Source of the DNA: Cunninghamella blakesleeana
Taxonomy: Eukaryota > Mucoromycota > Mucoromycetes > Mucorales > Cunninghamellaceae
DNA length: 64,000 bases
Reading direction: 5' to 3'
Assembly (NCBI GenBank): GCA_017871115.1
Contig: JAFCIZ010000005.1
Coordinates: forward strand, 4,271,501-4,335,500
In this document: positions 1-12,485 of the stretch, in pieces
How positions within the stretch are numbered: the stretch's first letter is position 1
How the letters are laid out: every line of letters starts with the position of its first letter
Notes under the pieces: generated by a model
Databases searched by the model: none
What the model saw: the letters and a program-made list of their open reading frames with translations, nothing else
Told to the model about the DNA's origin: nothing
Position numbers and translations under genes: made by a program

Positions 1-571
1 TCATCTGTATTAATTATTTTCTTAATGAGCCGATTTTGATTAGAATGGTGATGATTATGAATTTGATTATCGTTGCTATTATTGTTTTTATTTTCACAAA
101 TACTACTACTACTATTATTATTACTGCTATTGTTATTTTTTCTTTTAATAGATAAATTATTAGTCGATGATATTGAAGGATATGAAGAAGGATGAGATTG
201 AAAAATAATAGAGGAACGGGTTGAAGAAGGGGTTGATGGAAGGGGTACACGACTTTTACGTATGGAGGAGGTTGTATGTGTGGCTGAGTGTGGATCTTTA
301 TTGTTTTGGTGTATCAAAGTAGATTTAATGGTTGGTTTAATGCTTAATGTTTTTGAAGGGGTCATGCTTTGTTGGGTAATTGATGTTGTAGAATAACGAT
401 TTTTTATCGGAACTCCCTTTTAAATTAGGTTATTAATATAATAAATATAAATAAATATAAATAAGTAAATATAAATAATAAATAAATAATCATAAATTAT
501 TACGTATCATTTATATAATATCGTTTTTTTAAACATTTGTGTTTTATTCATTTTTTTTTCTTTTATGCATT

Positions 572-606
<35 letters not shown>

Positions 607-1261
607 GCCAAGTTGTCATTAGAAGATTGTAACACAACGTTGTTTTTTTTTCCAGTAGTAAACAAGCGATTTTTTTGTTGATCCATCATTGTTGTTTTCC
701 ATGCATCTAGCTCTTTTTGTATTGCATCATCATTATTATTATAAAAAGTGCGAATACTAGTAAAAGAAGCAGTGGAAGCAGAAGTAGAAGTATGATTAAC
801 CCTACCGACTAAATGACTTGGAAACCATCCCCGAACAGAATCATATTTTCCATACCACCAATCAGATGATTCTCTAGAAATAATTTCAATAATAGTTCCT
901 CGACGAAAATATAAACTGGGCTCCTTTTTTTCTTTTACTGATGATGAGGAAGGTAAATAATCATATTGACCTTGTACGTATTGTGTGGTTGCTAATGTCG
1001 ATGGCCTTGATTTATTATTATTACTATTATTACCATTATTTACCGATGAAGTTGATGTATTAGTAGATATAGATGGTTTGGATGTATTATTATTACTTCT
1101 AAAGGACGAATATAATGTTTTTCGATTTTGTGTTTTTATTGAATGATCATTTGCTACTCGTCTAAAATAAAATAATATTTTTAATATATAAATATATTTA
1201 ATTTTTCTTATTTCTCTTTTCTTCTTTTAAAAAAAGATATTTACGAATTTGTATGAAGCAT
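1..1261 (-). CDS. SH3-domain protein, N-terminal part (cut by window edge)
   Basis: This is the 5' part of a spliced gene that runs off the left edge. The model has a tiny first coding exon (1245-1261, starting MLHTN), exon 2 at 603-1161 and exon 3 from 416 down to base 1. All three join in frame at GT-AG sites. Exon 2 holds a recognisable SH3 domain. It has a YVQGQYDYLPSS start (the ALYDY position), an acidic/Lys insert, FRRGTIIEI, the SSDWWYGKY tryptophan pair and the RGWFPSHLVGRV end. The flanks are Ser/Asn/Thr-rich and the visible C-terminal part is low complexity. Fungal SH3 proteins of this general look include Cdc25-type Ras exchange factors and cortical actin adaptors. The catalytic part lies outside the window, so the function is not assigned. 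The second intron contains a run of 28 T. Confidence 0.75.
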
Positions 1262-1900
1262 GGTTTGTTGTTGATGTATATGTATATATGTATATTATAT
1301 GATCATGTATTTATAAATTATATATATAGAGGGTATAGAAAACAAAAAGTGTATATAATGTAAAAAGGAAAGAAAGAGAAAAAAAAAAAAAAATGAAATG
1401 AAAAAAGAGTTAAAAAAAAAAAGGAGGTAGGTTTAGGATATCATTTTATATGATTTTACATCCGAGAGAGAGAAGAGAATCAACATCATTTTTTTTATTA
1501 TTTCATCTTCTAAACCCTCCTTGGTACTTTTATATACAAATTTGTATAAAAATAAATAAAATCTAATTCTCCTTGTATGTTTTATTGTTCCCCTTTATTA
1601 TCAATCTTTTTAAACTATTATTTTTTTAAAAAATTTATTCAAGTTTTATATTAAATGTTTTTTTATATTAATATTAATCTTATTATTATTTATATATATA
1701 ATATAAATAATATATATGTATTTATTTATGGATAAAAAACTTTAAGCATAATTTAAAATTAAGTTTTTTGCGGGCGGAGTTAATTATATGCCAGATTAAA
1801 TCCCTTTCCCCTCAATTTTTTTTTTCTTCCTCTCTTTTTTTATTTTTACCTAAAAAAAAGTGAAAGTTGTTATATCCATTATAAACTATTTTACCTCCAT
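1262..1900. promoter_or_regulatory. Shared upstream region of the SH3 gene and COG4
   Basis: This gap separates two divergent genes. It is AT-rich, with a purine-rich block on the plus strand (about 1361-1480), which is a polypyrimidine tract for the minus-strand gene. A pyrimidine tract (about 1800-1850) lies just before the COG4 ATG. No gene is visible in it. Confidence 0.5.
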
Positions 1901-4900
1901 ATGCCTGCAACAATCATAGCACCATCTTCCAAGGAGCAAATAAATAATAATAATAATAATAAAGATAAAGATATAAATTCAGTCCTATCAAGCTATGATA
2001 TAGATAAACTTACAAATATTGATGATATTCGCGAATGTTTACGTTTATTGGATGATGAAGAAACTCATATTGATCAATCTTTAGATCAAATGTTATCTCA
2101 AGAAGTTGAACTTCAAAATGCTTTAGGTACCTTGGACATACTTCGGTAATCATACATAAAAAGGAAAATAAGAATAAAATCATACCACCCTCTAGTTTTT
2201 TTAAACAAGATTTTTTTTTTTTTTTTTTTACTATTATTATAATTATTATCATTTTACTATTATCATTATTTTATCAAACAAAAAAAGCCCACAGTTAGGA
2301 AACCTTAGGCTAGAATCCTCAAAAATGATAGAAACTATAAACAATACGGCAAAACTTGCAGCTAATATAAGTGATAAAGTTAGACAGTTAGATAAAGAAC
2401 ACGTATGACATATTAAAAATAAAAGGACATGTGTTGGATGATTTATATATAAATACGGAGTAAATACGACAATAATGTTAAGTTTATTTTCTTTAATTAT
2501 ATCTATTTAGGCAAGAACACGACAAGCGATATCTTATGTTGATGATGTACAAGAATTAAAACACTGTGTGTCTGGGATTCAGGATGCTATGCAACGAAAA
2601 GAATATGATGAAGCTGCCAACTTATTACAACGATCCTCTCGTATTAATACGTCTATAATGCAGGGTTCGCTGGCTGAGTTTACTGTGGTAAGAAACAATA
2701 AGTAAACTTTTTTCCTTCCCCCTTTTGTAATATCCCCTCTTCAATCTGTCAGTAGCTCCTTTTATTATCATTACTTATTTATTTCATGTCATTATTTATA
2801 TTAGCCTATTCTTTCTCTCCCTTAAATATATAAATATATATATGAAAAATACTAGCATCAATATTCATTATTCTATTTATATTATTTATATTACTCATAG
2901 CCTACTTCTGAAAATCCTGATCATCCAGTAAAAACCTTGACTGATGCCAAACGTACACTTTTTGAAATATTTTCTCAGCAGTTTGATGATGCCGTGGCGC
3001 AACGAAATGAAGCGAATATTACTAGATACTTTAAATTATTCCCAATGATTGGTTGTCAAACAGAAGGGCTTGATAAATACTCCAGGTTTGTTTGTAATAT
3101 AGTGAAAGCAAGATGCTCAGAAGAATTAAAATTAGAAGCTGGTAAAGTTAAATATATCTATATATATATACATAAATACATGTATTAAAATGGAAATTCA
3201 TTTTAATGCTTTGGGGTAAAAATAAGGGATCGCTTGCATGTAATAATATTACTATTTATTATTTTTATTTTGTATATAGGATCGCCACTTTATTTTTCAG
3301 ATACTTTAACACGATTATTTGAAAATATCGCTGTCATTATTGATCAACATCGGCCTTTGGTAGAAGCTCATTATGGAAAAGGAAAAATGTTAAGAGTGAT
3401 CCAACGTCTTCAAGAAGAAAGTGATTTACAAAGTGGTATAATATTAGATCGTTTCTTACAGTCAAGAAAAATTGATAAAAAGGTAAAATTATATATTAAT
3501 ATCATATAAATAAATAGAGATAATATATATAACTATAAATAAATAAATATAATTCTTATAATGCTGTATATTTATTGATATACTTATTTATATTTGTATA
3601 GCTCGTTGATATTCAATCTATTAATATCGCCATGATGAGATCAGCTAATACATCCACTTATAGATCTAACAATTCTGGTTTTGCTTCACCAACACTTGGA
3701 GCGGCTTCTTTAACGGCAAATGATACATCTGGTTCCATAAATTCAAACAATATCAATAATAACCCTCTAGTAGATCCTCGTCAATTAGATGCAAACCTTT
3801 TAGAAATATCCTATATTAGTCAACGTGCTTCATTATTCCAAGGATTTTTACATGATCGGGCAAACGAAGAAATGGAAAAACTTCAACAATCTCTGAATAA
3901 TAATAATGACAATGATAATAATAATAACAATGATACTAATAATAGTAGTAGCTTAATCAATGAGAAAGATAGTAGATTTTATGACAAAAATGGGTTATTG
4001 ATTTCATCCGGTTTATCTAAACGTATAAAGGAAATTATGAACTCTTTCTTGGCCATTGATGAATACCTTTTGAAACAAAGTATTGATAAGGTTAGTAAAG
4101 TTTTTAAAAAAAAATGAATATATGTATATATATGCCATTCTGTTTTTAAATTATTTATTCGTTTAATATTCAAAATAGGCAATGAAATTGGATGATTATG
4201 ACCCAACAACTAGTCAAACTTCAACATGTGTGGATGATGTATTTTATATTCTTAAAAAGGTGGTCAAGCGCAGCATATCAACTTATCAACCAGATATTGT
4301 TACAGCGACTATCAAAACAATCGTTAAAACCACTGATAATAGATATTCTCAAGTCTTTCAACAACAAATGGCAACTGCATTTGCAAATAGTGATTCTTCA
4401 AGACTTGATAAATCTATGGAGCAATCTAAAATTAATTATATGGTAAAAACATTAATATATTTAAATATTAAATAAGATAATAAAACCCCTAATAAAAATA
4501 TTTAGTTTTTTAATATATTTATACGTTACTTTTCTTTATATATATATATTATAGGTAATTTTAAATAATTTAGATGTTAGTTCTGATTATACCCTTAGGC
4601 TTACGGATGACATGAAACAAGAAGTTAAATCAGTAATATGGCAAAATGAAGAAAACGATAAACCTATTGTGGAACAAGCTTTAGAAAATTTACAGTCCCT
4701 ATCAAAAAATTTTCAAAGATTATTACAGGTAAAACATTTTAGAAATATATAATAAATAAGAAATAAATTTTATTTATTAATCTATTATATTATTTATTAT
4801 TACAATTATTACTTTTTTTCATTATTATAATCTATTTTTTTATAACTATCTATTTAGTCCGGCATGAGTCAGTTATTAACACAAATGCTAAAATCAAGAA

Positions 4901-5648
4901 TCCGACCTTTATTTCAAGAATCCTATCGTGAAGTGAAATATGTATTGGATGAAGACGAATACAATGAAGCAGATTTAGATGAAATGTTTGTAAAGAGGTT
5001 CAGAATTGGATTTGATAACTTGATCAGCCTTTACCGAAGAACTTTAACCGAAAACAACTTTTCATCGCTATTGGGTTTATTGGTGGATGCTTTAACATCA
5101 CAATGGGAACGGATTGTTATGCAAACTAGATTTAATCAATATGGCTCTTTAAGGTTTGATAAAGATTTACGGATGGTGATTCAATATTTATCAAATATGA
5201 CAGAATTCTTCTCTCGTGATAAATTTACTAGGTTGAATCAAATCGCTACTTTATTAAACTTTGAAGAGGTAAAAATTATTTATGATATAAATATTATTAC
5301 TAGTTATTTATTTATTCTAAAAAAAGGAATATTAATTAATAGCTATATTATATCAATTTTTATTTATTTTTTCATTATATTAGCCTTCCGAAATATATCA
5401 CTGTTGGGGTGCTAAAGCTGGGCCTGTTAGCTGGAGACTAACTGTAACCGAAGTTAAAAAGGTGCTATCTCTTCGGTAAGTCATGATATAATTTTGTAAA
5501 TGTGAATACATGTATGTAAATCATCATTAATATTTATTGATCTCCATTTTTTCTTTCATTTTTGATATTTGTGATACTATGCACATATACATATGTATAT
5601 ATAGATTGGACTTTGATGTAGATGAAGTTACAAATTTAATTCTTTGAA
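1901..5648 (+). CDS. COG4: COG4, conserved oligomeric Golgi complex subunit 4
   Basis: COG4 is a lobe A subunit of the COG tether, which captures vesicles recycling within the Golgi and binds SNAREs and the Sly1-type SM protein. I read about eleven exons: 1901-2145, 2309-2402, 2511-2687, 2901-3141, 3280-3482, then roughly 3602-4089, 4180-4442, 4555-4729, 4858-5269, 5383-5475 and 5605-5648. They give a protein of about 810 residues, normal for the family. Family landmarks are the N-terminal coiled coil (IRECLRLLDDEETHIDQ), the DVQELKHCVSGIQDAM block, the YFKLFPMIGCQTEGLDKYS motif and the SGMSQLLTQMLKSRIRP segment. The C-terminal stretch from WGAKAGPVSWRLT to DFDVDEVTNLIL also fits. A fungal Asn/Asp-rich linker is inserted near 3895-3960. 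The start is the first ATG, just after a pyrimidine tract, and lies in a variable N-terminal region. Confidence 0.93.
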
Positions 5649-6652
5649 ATAAAATTATTGCTTTTTGTTCATTTATTTTCATTAAACAACTCCATCAGAA
5701 TACTACCAGCAATTTTTATAAAAAAAATTTTAACTGCACAGACCAAAAAAAATTTCTTTTGCTGAAACGGTTGAGAAAAATGAAATGAACCAATATAATA
5801 CTATAAAATAGCATAAAAATATAATCAATAATAAATAGCAAATTAAAATTGAAATAAAATAGTAAAGATGAAAATAACATTAAAATGAATACAGCTAAAA
5901 AAAAAAAATACGATCAATATTTATGTAATACCTAAAATTTTTATGCTACAGAATAAAATCATATAAGTATAACAAATAGAAAGTAAAAAAAAAAAAATGT
6001 TTCCAAGACAGCATTGATATTATATTGTAATTTATAACAATATAAGCGAATTATATTAACCGTACCTTATTATATAAAAATTTATTTATTATTTTATCAA
6101 AAAACTTATTTGTATATAAATATTATAATTACTTATTTAATTATGCAATAATTTTATAAAAATGAATTATCATTATATAATGATGTGACATAACATCTTA
6201 AAAAATAGATTAATTCTGAATAATTTTTGTACAAGTGACCAAATTATGTACTGCATTGATGACACAACTCGAAGTTTCAATGTGCCACTTCCATTCAATT
6301 TTTCAATCAACTTTTAGGCAATATTAAATTAAAACATATCCTAAAACCGTTCAATACTAGGAATTTTTTTTTACTAATTTACCTACTTCATTTTTTTTAA
6401 TCAAAATATAGGTTAAAAATATTAAACTATAATCTTATCAAAACCATATAAGGTCTTTTTTATAAGTATAAAAAACCGGAGATTAAATTTTAACAAAGCA
6501 TAAAAATTTTTTATTGTATTTTTTTTTCGCTTCACTTTCTTTTTTATTCTTTATCTCTACTTTTTTCATACTTTTTGATCATTATTATTATTTATTTATT
6601 TAAAAAAATAAAATCATACATATTACAATAAATACAACTACTATTACAAGTA
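5649..6652. other. Intergenic, COG4 to NUFIP1-like gene
   Basis: About 1 kb of very AT-rich DNA between two plus-strand genes. It should hold the COG4 3' end and the promoter of the next gene. The last 130 bases are pyrimidine-rich with a C/T block near 6525-6570. I found no ORF, tRNA or repeat family. Confidence 0.5.
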
Positions 6653-8525
6653 ATGGCAAATAATCAACAATATTTTCTAAATTTCCAACGGGAACCTGGT
6701 ACTAATGACATAGCACAATCACAGCAATTAAATCAACATATCCAATCCAATCAACCACCACATCAACAACAAACTCCAGATACCCTCTATCATTTACAGC
6801 AACAAACACAACAAAGGCAAGCTTTAGGAGCTCTTGCTGCTGCTTCTCTTTCATCGATTCTCAATCCTTCAGCTCAGTCAATTGTAAACCAAAATAGAAC
6901 TCTAGTTCCTTATGATGATCTAGCACAAAAGGCTCCAGAGTCAAGGTAAAAAAAAAATGCTCTCTTATTAATATTGTAATATATATTTATGGAAATGTGT
7001 ATTTTATAGTTTATTAAAATATAAAATAAAGAAGAAGAGGATAGAAAGATAATAATATGAATAGACTAGATAGAAAAATAAAATATTTGCCATTATATTT
7101 TTAAATTTTAACGTTTTTATTTAGCAATAGACAATGCTGTGAGCGTTGGTATAAGACAGAAGTAGCCTTACAACAACATAAAAGTAAACACGTCACTTGT
7201 GAAATATGTGGAACGTTTGAAGCAACACTTAATATTGTACGGGATCATAAGGAAAATATACATGGAATAGTAGAACCTGGAAGAAAAATGTAAAATGATG
7301 ATAATATAAACGATAACGATTATATATATATATATATACGTATATATTTATTTATTTAATCCACTTTATTAATAAATATTAATTTTTATTTTACATTGTA
7401 GTAAAAAACCTGACGGAGTTGTTCCACCAAACGCACCACAATTGGATACACCTGAAAAAATTCAAGCATGGATCGAAGCAAGAAAAAAAAATTGGCCTTC
7501 AAAAGCAAATATAGAACGCAAAGTAAAGATGAATAAAAATAAAATAATAAAATAATAGATAATAATAAAGAAACGTATAGATATTGAAGCATGATATTTA
7601 TTATCACCGATGCTTATTCATTTATAGGAACGTGAAGATCAAGAAAGGGCAGCTCGTGGTGAATTGCCTCGTCACAGTAATAAAAGGAAACAACAAAATA
7701 CAGACAATAATAGAAATAATACTAATAATAAGCGGAATAAAATGGATCAAAACAGTACATCATCGCCATCAATAATAACATCAACATCAGAAAATAAAAC
7801 AACCAATAAAATTCAGGGGCTAGTAAACTACGCATCCGATTCTGATGAATATCATAGTGCAGAAGATGAACCTATTCTTGATAATAGTAACAGTAATAAA
7901 GACGATCATGATAATGAAGACGATGCAGATAATGATATAATGGATTTAGAAGCAGATGCTATTTCATCTAAAGACCCATCATTAATAGGAAAAATTTCTT
8001 TACCAGCTGATCCATCACAAAAACCTAAACCAATTTGTAAATATTTTCTTCGTGGTAAATGTAAACGTGGTACTCAATGTCGTTATTTACATGAAAAAAC
8101 AAAAAAGGTAATACAAAATAAAATAAAATAATAAAGGTTAAAATATCTAAATAGTCATATATATATTATTTATATTTATTGAATCAATCGCTAAGCAAAT
8201 ATATTATTATTATAATTATTATTATTCATTAATAGATTCAACAACAAAATAAACCTGGAAAAGTAGAATCATTTAGAAAACGGCCACATTTATTAAAAAT
8301 GGTATATATATATATATTTATATATTATATTTTTAAAAAAACTTAAAAATCATAATAGCAATCAAAGAAATCAGAACTAGATATTTATTATCCTTATATT
8401 TTTATTATTTTTATTAGTTGTTAACAAAAGAAATTCGCCAAGAACATAATATTTTACTACAGTGCTTTCGATATATTAAAGAACAGAACTTTTTTGATAC
8501 AATAGATGATGACAAGAAGAACTAA
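6653..8525 (+). CDS. NUFIP1-like protein with C2H2 and CCCH zinc fingers (snoRNP assembly)
   Basis: About six exons (6653-6945, ~7125-7288, ~7402-7521, ~7629-8107, ~8236-8299, ~8418-8525). The N-terminus is Gln/Asn-rich. A C2H2-type finger follows (CEICGTFEATLNIVRDHKEN with a following His), preceded by a weaker Cys-Cys/His-His unit. The diagnostic NUFIP1 segment is next: TPEKIQAWIEARKKNWPSKA followed by NIERK. After an acidic Asn/Asp linker there is a CCCH finger (CKYFLRGKCKRGTQCRYLH, spacing 7-5-3). The C-terminus (LLTKEIRQEHNILLQCFRYI, then NFFD) also matches family ends. NUFIP1 and its yeast counterpart Rsa1 act in the nucleus as platforms joining the R2TP/HSP90 machinery to Snu13/15.5K during box C/D snoRNP assembly. 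The assignment rests on the conserved motif and the finger layout. The exact role in this organism is inferred. Confidence 0.85.
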
Positions 8526-9688
8526 AATCATTCTTAATTCCCTTTTTTCTTACTATATTTTTCATATATTTATTTTTATATCATTCATTTACTCATTCAT
8601 TAATTATAATCCATTTGCAACTTAAACATTATATATTTATAAAAACAAAATTAATAATAATTAATTAATTACATAGATTATCATGATAGGAGAAAAAAAA
8701 AGACTACATTGTTTTACTATTAAAAATATATTTATATAATAAAAAACCATTTGTCTACAATGTAGTATGTAATTATATAAAATTATTCCCTTTTCTTTTT
8801 TACATATATAGTTATTTTTATTTAAATATAAATAAAAAACCAACTATTTTTAAAAATGAAAAAATAACCAACTCTCAATATATAAACCTTAAAAAGAGAT
8901 ATATTTTTAATTTTTGGACAAATTAAAAAACGTTATTTTTTACAGCTCATATAATATGCTTATATTGTAATAATTTATTGTTTAGACATATCTCTAGGCT
9001 ACAAATTTTATTATAAAATAGTATGATGAAAAATATAAAATAAAGTATTTATAAACTAGAATGATTTACAAATGAAAAGTATATCGTAATTTTAATTTTT
9101 TCAAAAGTTAAATAGTAACCTTATGGTTAGTATTAATACATTATTTTCTTTTATACATTTATTATTAAACCATTCATTTTAAAATAATGATTAAATGTTC
9201 TTGATAAAATAAAATCGAAATATGCTATTTTATTTGTTTGTTTATTAATAAAAGGAATTAAAAAATAGATATGAAAAAAGTATCTTTCATAATAAAGTTA
9301 AAAAAAATCCTGCAATAAATGAAATGAGATTCAAAAAGTTTCTAGCCATATCTGCTCTTAAATTATATATTTTTATAGTTTAAAAAAAAGCTTAAAAACG
9401 TATGAAGAATTTAGTAAACTTTCAAATGGTAATTTATTCCAGTGTTTATATATAGCTGTTTTTTAAAAAAAGATAATGTGTTTATTGATTTATTATATGT
9501 ATATGTTAAGTCCTATTTTTGATGGGTATAAATTATATTATGAATGGTTTTATGTGATTAACTATTTATAATTAAAATAGTACATTATTATTAAAAAAAT
9601 AAAAATGAAAAATTGAAAATGAAAAATAAGTAATGTGGGTATCTGAAAGAGAAAAAGAAAAAGAAAAGTGTATGATTAAAGCAGAACA

Positions 9689-9713
<25 letters not shown>
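8526..9713. other. Intergenic, between convergent genes
   Basis: About 1.2 kb of AT-rich DNA between the 3' ends of the NUFIP1-like gene and the tail-anchored protein gene. It ends in a pure (AT)n run at about 9689-9713. No supported gene is present. Confidence 0.5.
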
Positions 9714-9720
<7 letters not shown>

Positions 9721-11997
9721 TGATAATAATACCCAAGAGCAATTGCAACTATTACTACAATGATTCCAATACCTAACATATTAATAATAACAATAATAAT
9801 ACAAAATATAAAATTATATAAATTAATAAATACGAAGAGACAAAGAGGTAGTGTGTATATTCTTAATATATATTATTTACCGGCAGAAACCCCAAGATGA
9901 TAAAAAATATGATTTATTAAATGAAACTGTTTAAACCGCTCATAGTGTCGAAAAGCATTATCTAAAATCCAAGACGATGATGACGATGTGCCAAGTTTAT
10001 CCAACCTATGCTGTACTTGTTTAAACTGATCTCTATAATATGATAGTTTTTTATGTGTTGTGGTCATAATACTTTTTGTTTCTGAATATCCTAAACGATT
10101 CTCTTTATGAAAAGTTAACGCATCATATGTATTATCTAAAGCCTCTTCTAACTCTTCGCATTTTTGGTGATAAAACTTGACTTCCATTTTATACTTTTCA
10201 ACTTGTACGGTGATATCATTTACTTTTTCAATTAATGACTGATTCTTTTTTTGCCATATATCCAATAAATGTGTAGCACTACAAAAATAAAAAATAGAAA
10301 CATATAAAGAGAAAGAGAGAGCATTTATTAAATAAATAATGGTTATGAACAAGTAGTTAAATGATTATACGTCTCGATATAAATTACCTAATAGAATGAG
10401 GAGAAGGAAGAAAGCAATTATTGGAGTTTTGCAATGAATGAGTGAGTTGATTTAGCTTGAATAAATTAATAAACATGCTTTTTTCAGAAATACAGCGTGC
10501 TTTTAGTTTAAGGGTTGTATTTTTCGATTGTAATATAATAAATTTGTTGTCGTTATTATGACTATTCTTTTTTTCATCCTCATCTTCATCTTGATCAAGA
10601 TAGGAATTATTACCATCTTCTTTTTCTTCTTCTATTAATTGACAAGGTGCATGTATCCAGCATGAATTTATATTTAATTGGTGGTGAATGACATCTGATA
10701 ATGTAACTATATTATCATCACTATCGTGAATATTTATGTTTATATTGTTATTTTGTTCTTGTGATTTCATGGTTGGATGATGACGAGGATGGTGGTGATG
10801 GTATTTAACTGGTTTTGATTTTGTTGTATCCATATCAATAAGATGTTTATTAATATTTTTATTGGTATTACTATAATTGTTATTATTATTATTTTCATTC
10901 ATATTTATAGATGATAACACTGGTAAGTCATCTTTAAGATCGGCAGAATGAGTTGACTCCATTATAGAATGGTGATTATTGTCATTATTAGTATTACTGT
11001 TGCTACTACTGTTATTTTTATTGCTATTGGTGCTATTAACTTTGGTAGAAAGAGGTGTCGTACTCGTAGAAGGTAGGTAATCTTTATGATGTTGATGTTG
11101 TTGCTCTCTTTTTAATTTCTTAAAATCTTCTAATTCATCAGATGAAGAAACAGAATAACTTGAAGAAGAAGAAGAAGAAGCATCATGAAATGTTAATGTA
11201 TTTTTCCAAGATTGAAAAACTTCTTGAAACCGTCTCGATGGGTGAGATTCTAAAGAATCAAATGTAAGCGAAGGCTGGCGAGGGCGAGGTGCATAGCAAA
11301 AATATAAAAAAGCAAGTCGACTATGACGTATAGGTAATATAGCAATTGAAGTAGGCAAAATCTTTACAAGTACATAGCAATGTTTTTCTGGCCAATGAAA
11401 ACAAAAAGTATCAATTATGTCCTTATCAAACATAGGAGGAGAAGGGGTAGATGCTGTTGGTGTAAATAAATTATTATGGCTATTGTTGCTGTTACTATAA
11501 ATATCAGTACGACTCTTTTTATTATTATTACTATTGTTATTATTATTAAGTGTAGTATTCATATCATTAGAATATTGATAGTTATAAAGGTCATTATTAT
11601 TGAATAAATAAAAAGGTGTATGGTTTGGTAATATAGCGACGTGATTGTTTACATTCAAATGTCTGTTTTGATAGTGGTAGTATGGGGCTTGATTATGGTG
11701 ATGATGAAGTCCATTAATAGAGAGTTTGCGATTCTTTTTTAAAGTTTTATATTTTCCTTTATTTCGTAATAAGGTAGATTTGGCAAAATTTCCGGTATCA
11801 TTTATATTATTATTACTGTCATTGTTGTTATTATTATTTATGTTTTTGATATTTTTTCGTCTACTATATTTCTTTTTATTATTGGTTTGTTGTGGTGAAT
11901 TGTTACTATTATTATTAATGTCAACTGAGTTGGATTGGTTAGGTACGTAAAATTTGAGATAATTATCTTTGTAATAAATATTAAGTGGGTCAGGCAT
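9714..11997 (-). CDS. Unrecognised tail-anchored protein with low-complexity N-terminus and coiled coil
   Basis: Three exons (10388-11997, 9881-10278, 9714-9772) give 688 residues. The first 200 residues are mostly Asn, His and Lys runs. A more ordered block (FCFHWPEKHCYVLVKI, then ILPIRHSRLAFLYFCYA) follows. After a long Ser/Asn/His linker comes a second ordered block (SCWIHAPCQLIE, FIILQSKNTTLKLKARCISE). The two blocks might be halves of a split PH-like fold, but this is weak inference. Exon 2 encodes a strongly helical, coiled-coil-like region (LLDIWQKKNQSLIEKVNDI to RLDKLG). The last exon adds a hydrophobic segment, GIGIIVVIVAIALG, followed only by YYYHY and the stop. That is a classic tail anchor, which would place the bulk in the cytosol on ER, nuclear envelope or mitochondrial outer membrane. 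I do not recognise the family. Confidence 0.8.
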
Positions 11998-12485
11998 ATT
12001 TATTTATTCTTCTTCTTATTATTTTACATATATAATAGATTAATAGTATAAAATCAATTAAGAATCAAATAATGGAAAGAGAAAGAAAAATGAAAAAAGT
12101 GTGCGAAATCTCTTGACAGGTAAAAATAATACTTTTCTTTCAAAAATTAATTTAACCCCGAATTTTTTTTTTTTTCACTTATCAATTTTAACCCCGATGA
12201 TTTTTTAATCATTAAAAAAAAGTTTATTAGAAAAATTGACATAATACAAATATACAAAAGGAATATATATCATAGATATATAATATGAACATAAAATATA
12301 AAAAATAAAGATGAAAAGTATATACTACAAATTATATATTAAAAAATAAAATAAAAAAATGAAAATGATATAAAAGGAATGGAAATAGGGTGTAAAAGTA
12401 AAATATAAAATATTAAGGTAAAAAAAAAAGACATATACAAATCATAATAGTAATAATATTAAAATAAAGAATATATAATAAAAAG
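11998..12485. promoter_or_regulatory. Upstream region of the tail-anchored protein gene
   Basis: A 488-base gap between two minus-strand genes, holding the CSL 3' end and the promoter of the tail-anchored gene. There is a purine-rich stretch near 12070-12105 and many A/T runs. Two similar phrases, near 12150-12170 and 12186-12206, both contain TTTAACCCCGA. This is a short direct repeat 37 bases apart. Confidence 0.45.

Noticed and set aside
4192..4446. Second plus-strand ORF overlapping a COG4 exon
   Set aside because: The alternative frame has no similarity to anything. The COG4 frame continues across the neighbouring splice sites.
6180..6330. Possible box C/D snoRNA (TGATGA and CTGA-like words)
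   Set aside because: The C box lacks the preceding purine, the boxes are out of order and no terminal stem is visible.
8661..8843. 60-codon minus-strand ORF
   Set aside because: Tyr/Ile/Lys-rich sequence of the kind any AT-rich intergenic DNA yields, with no supporting context.
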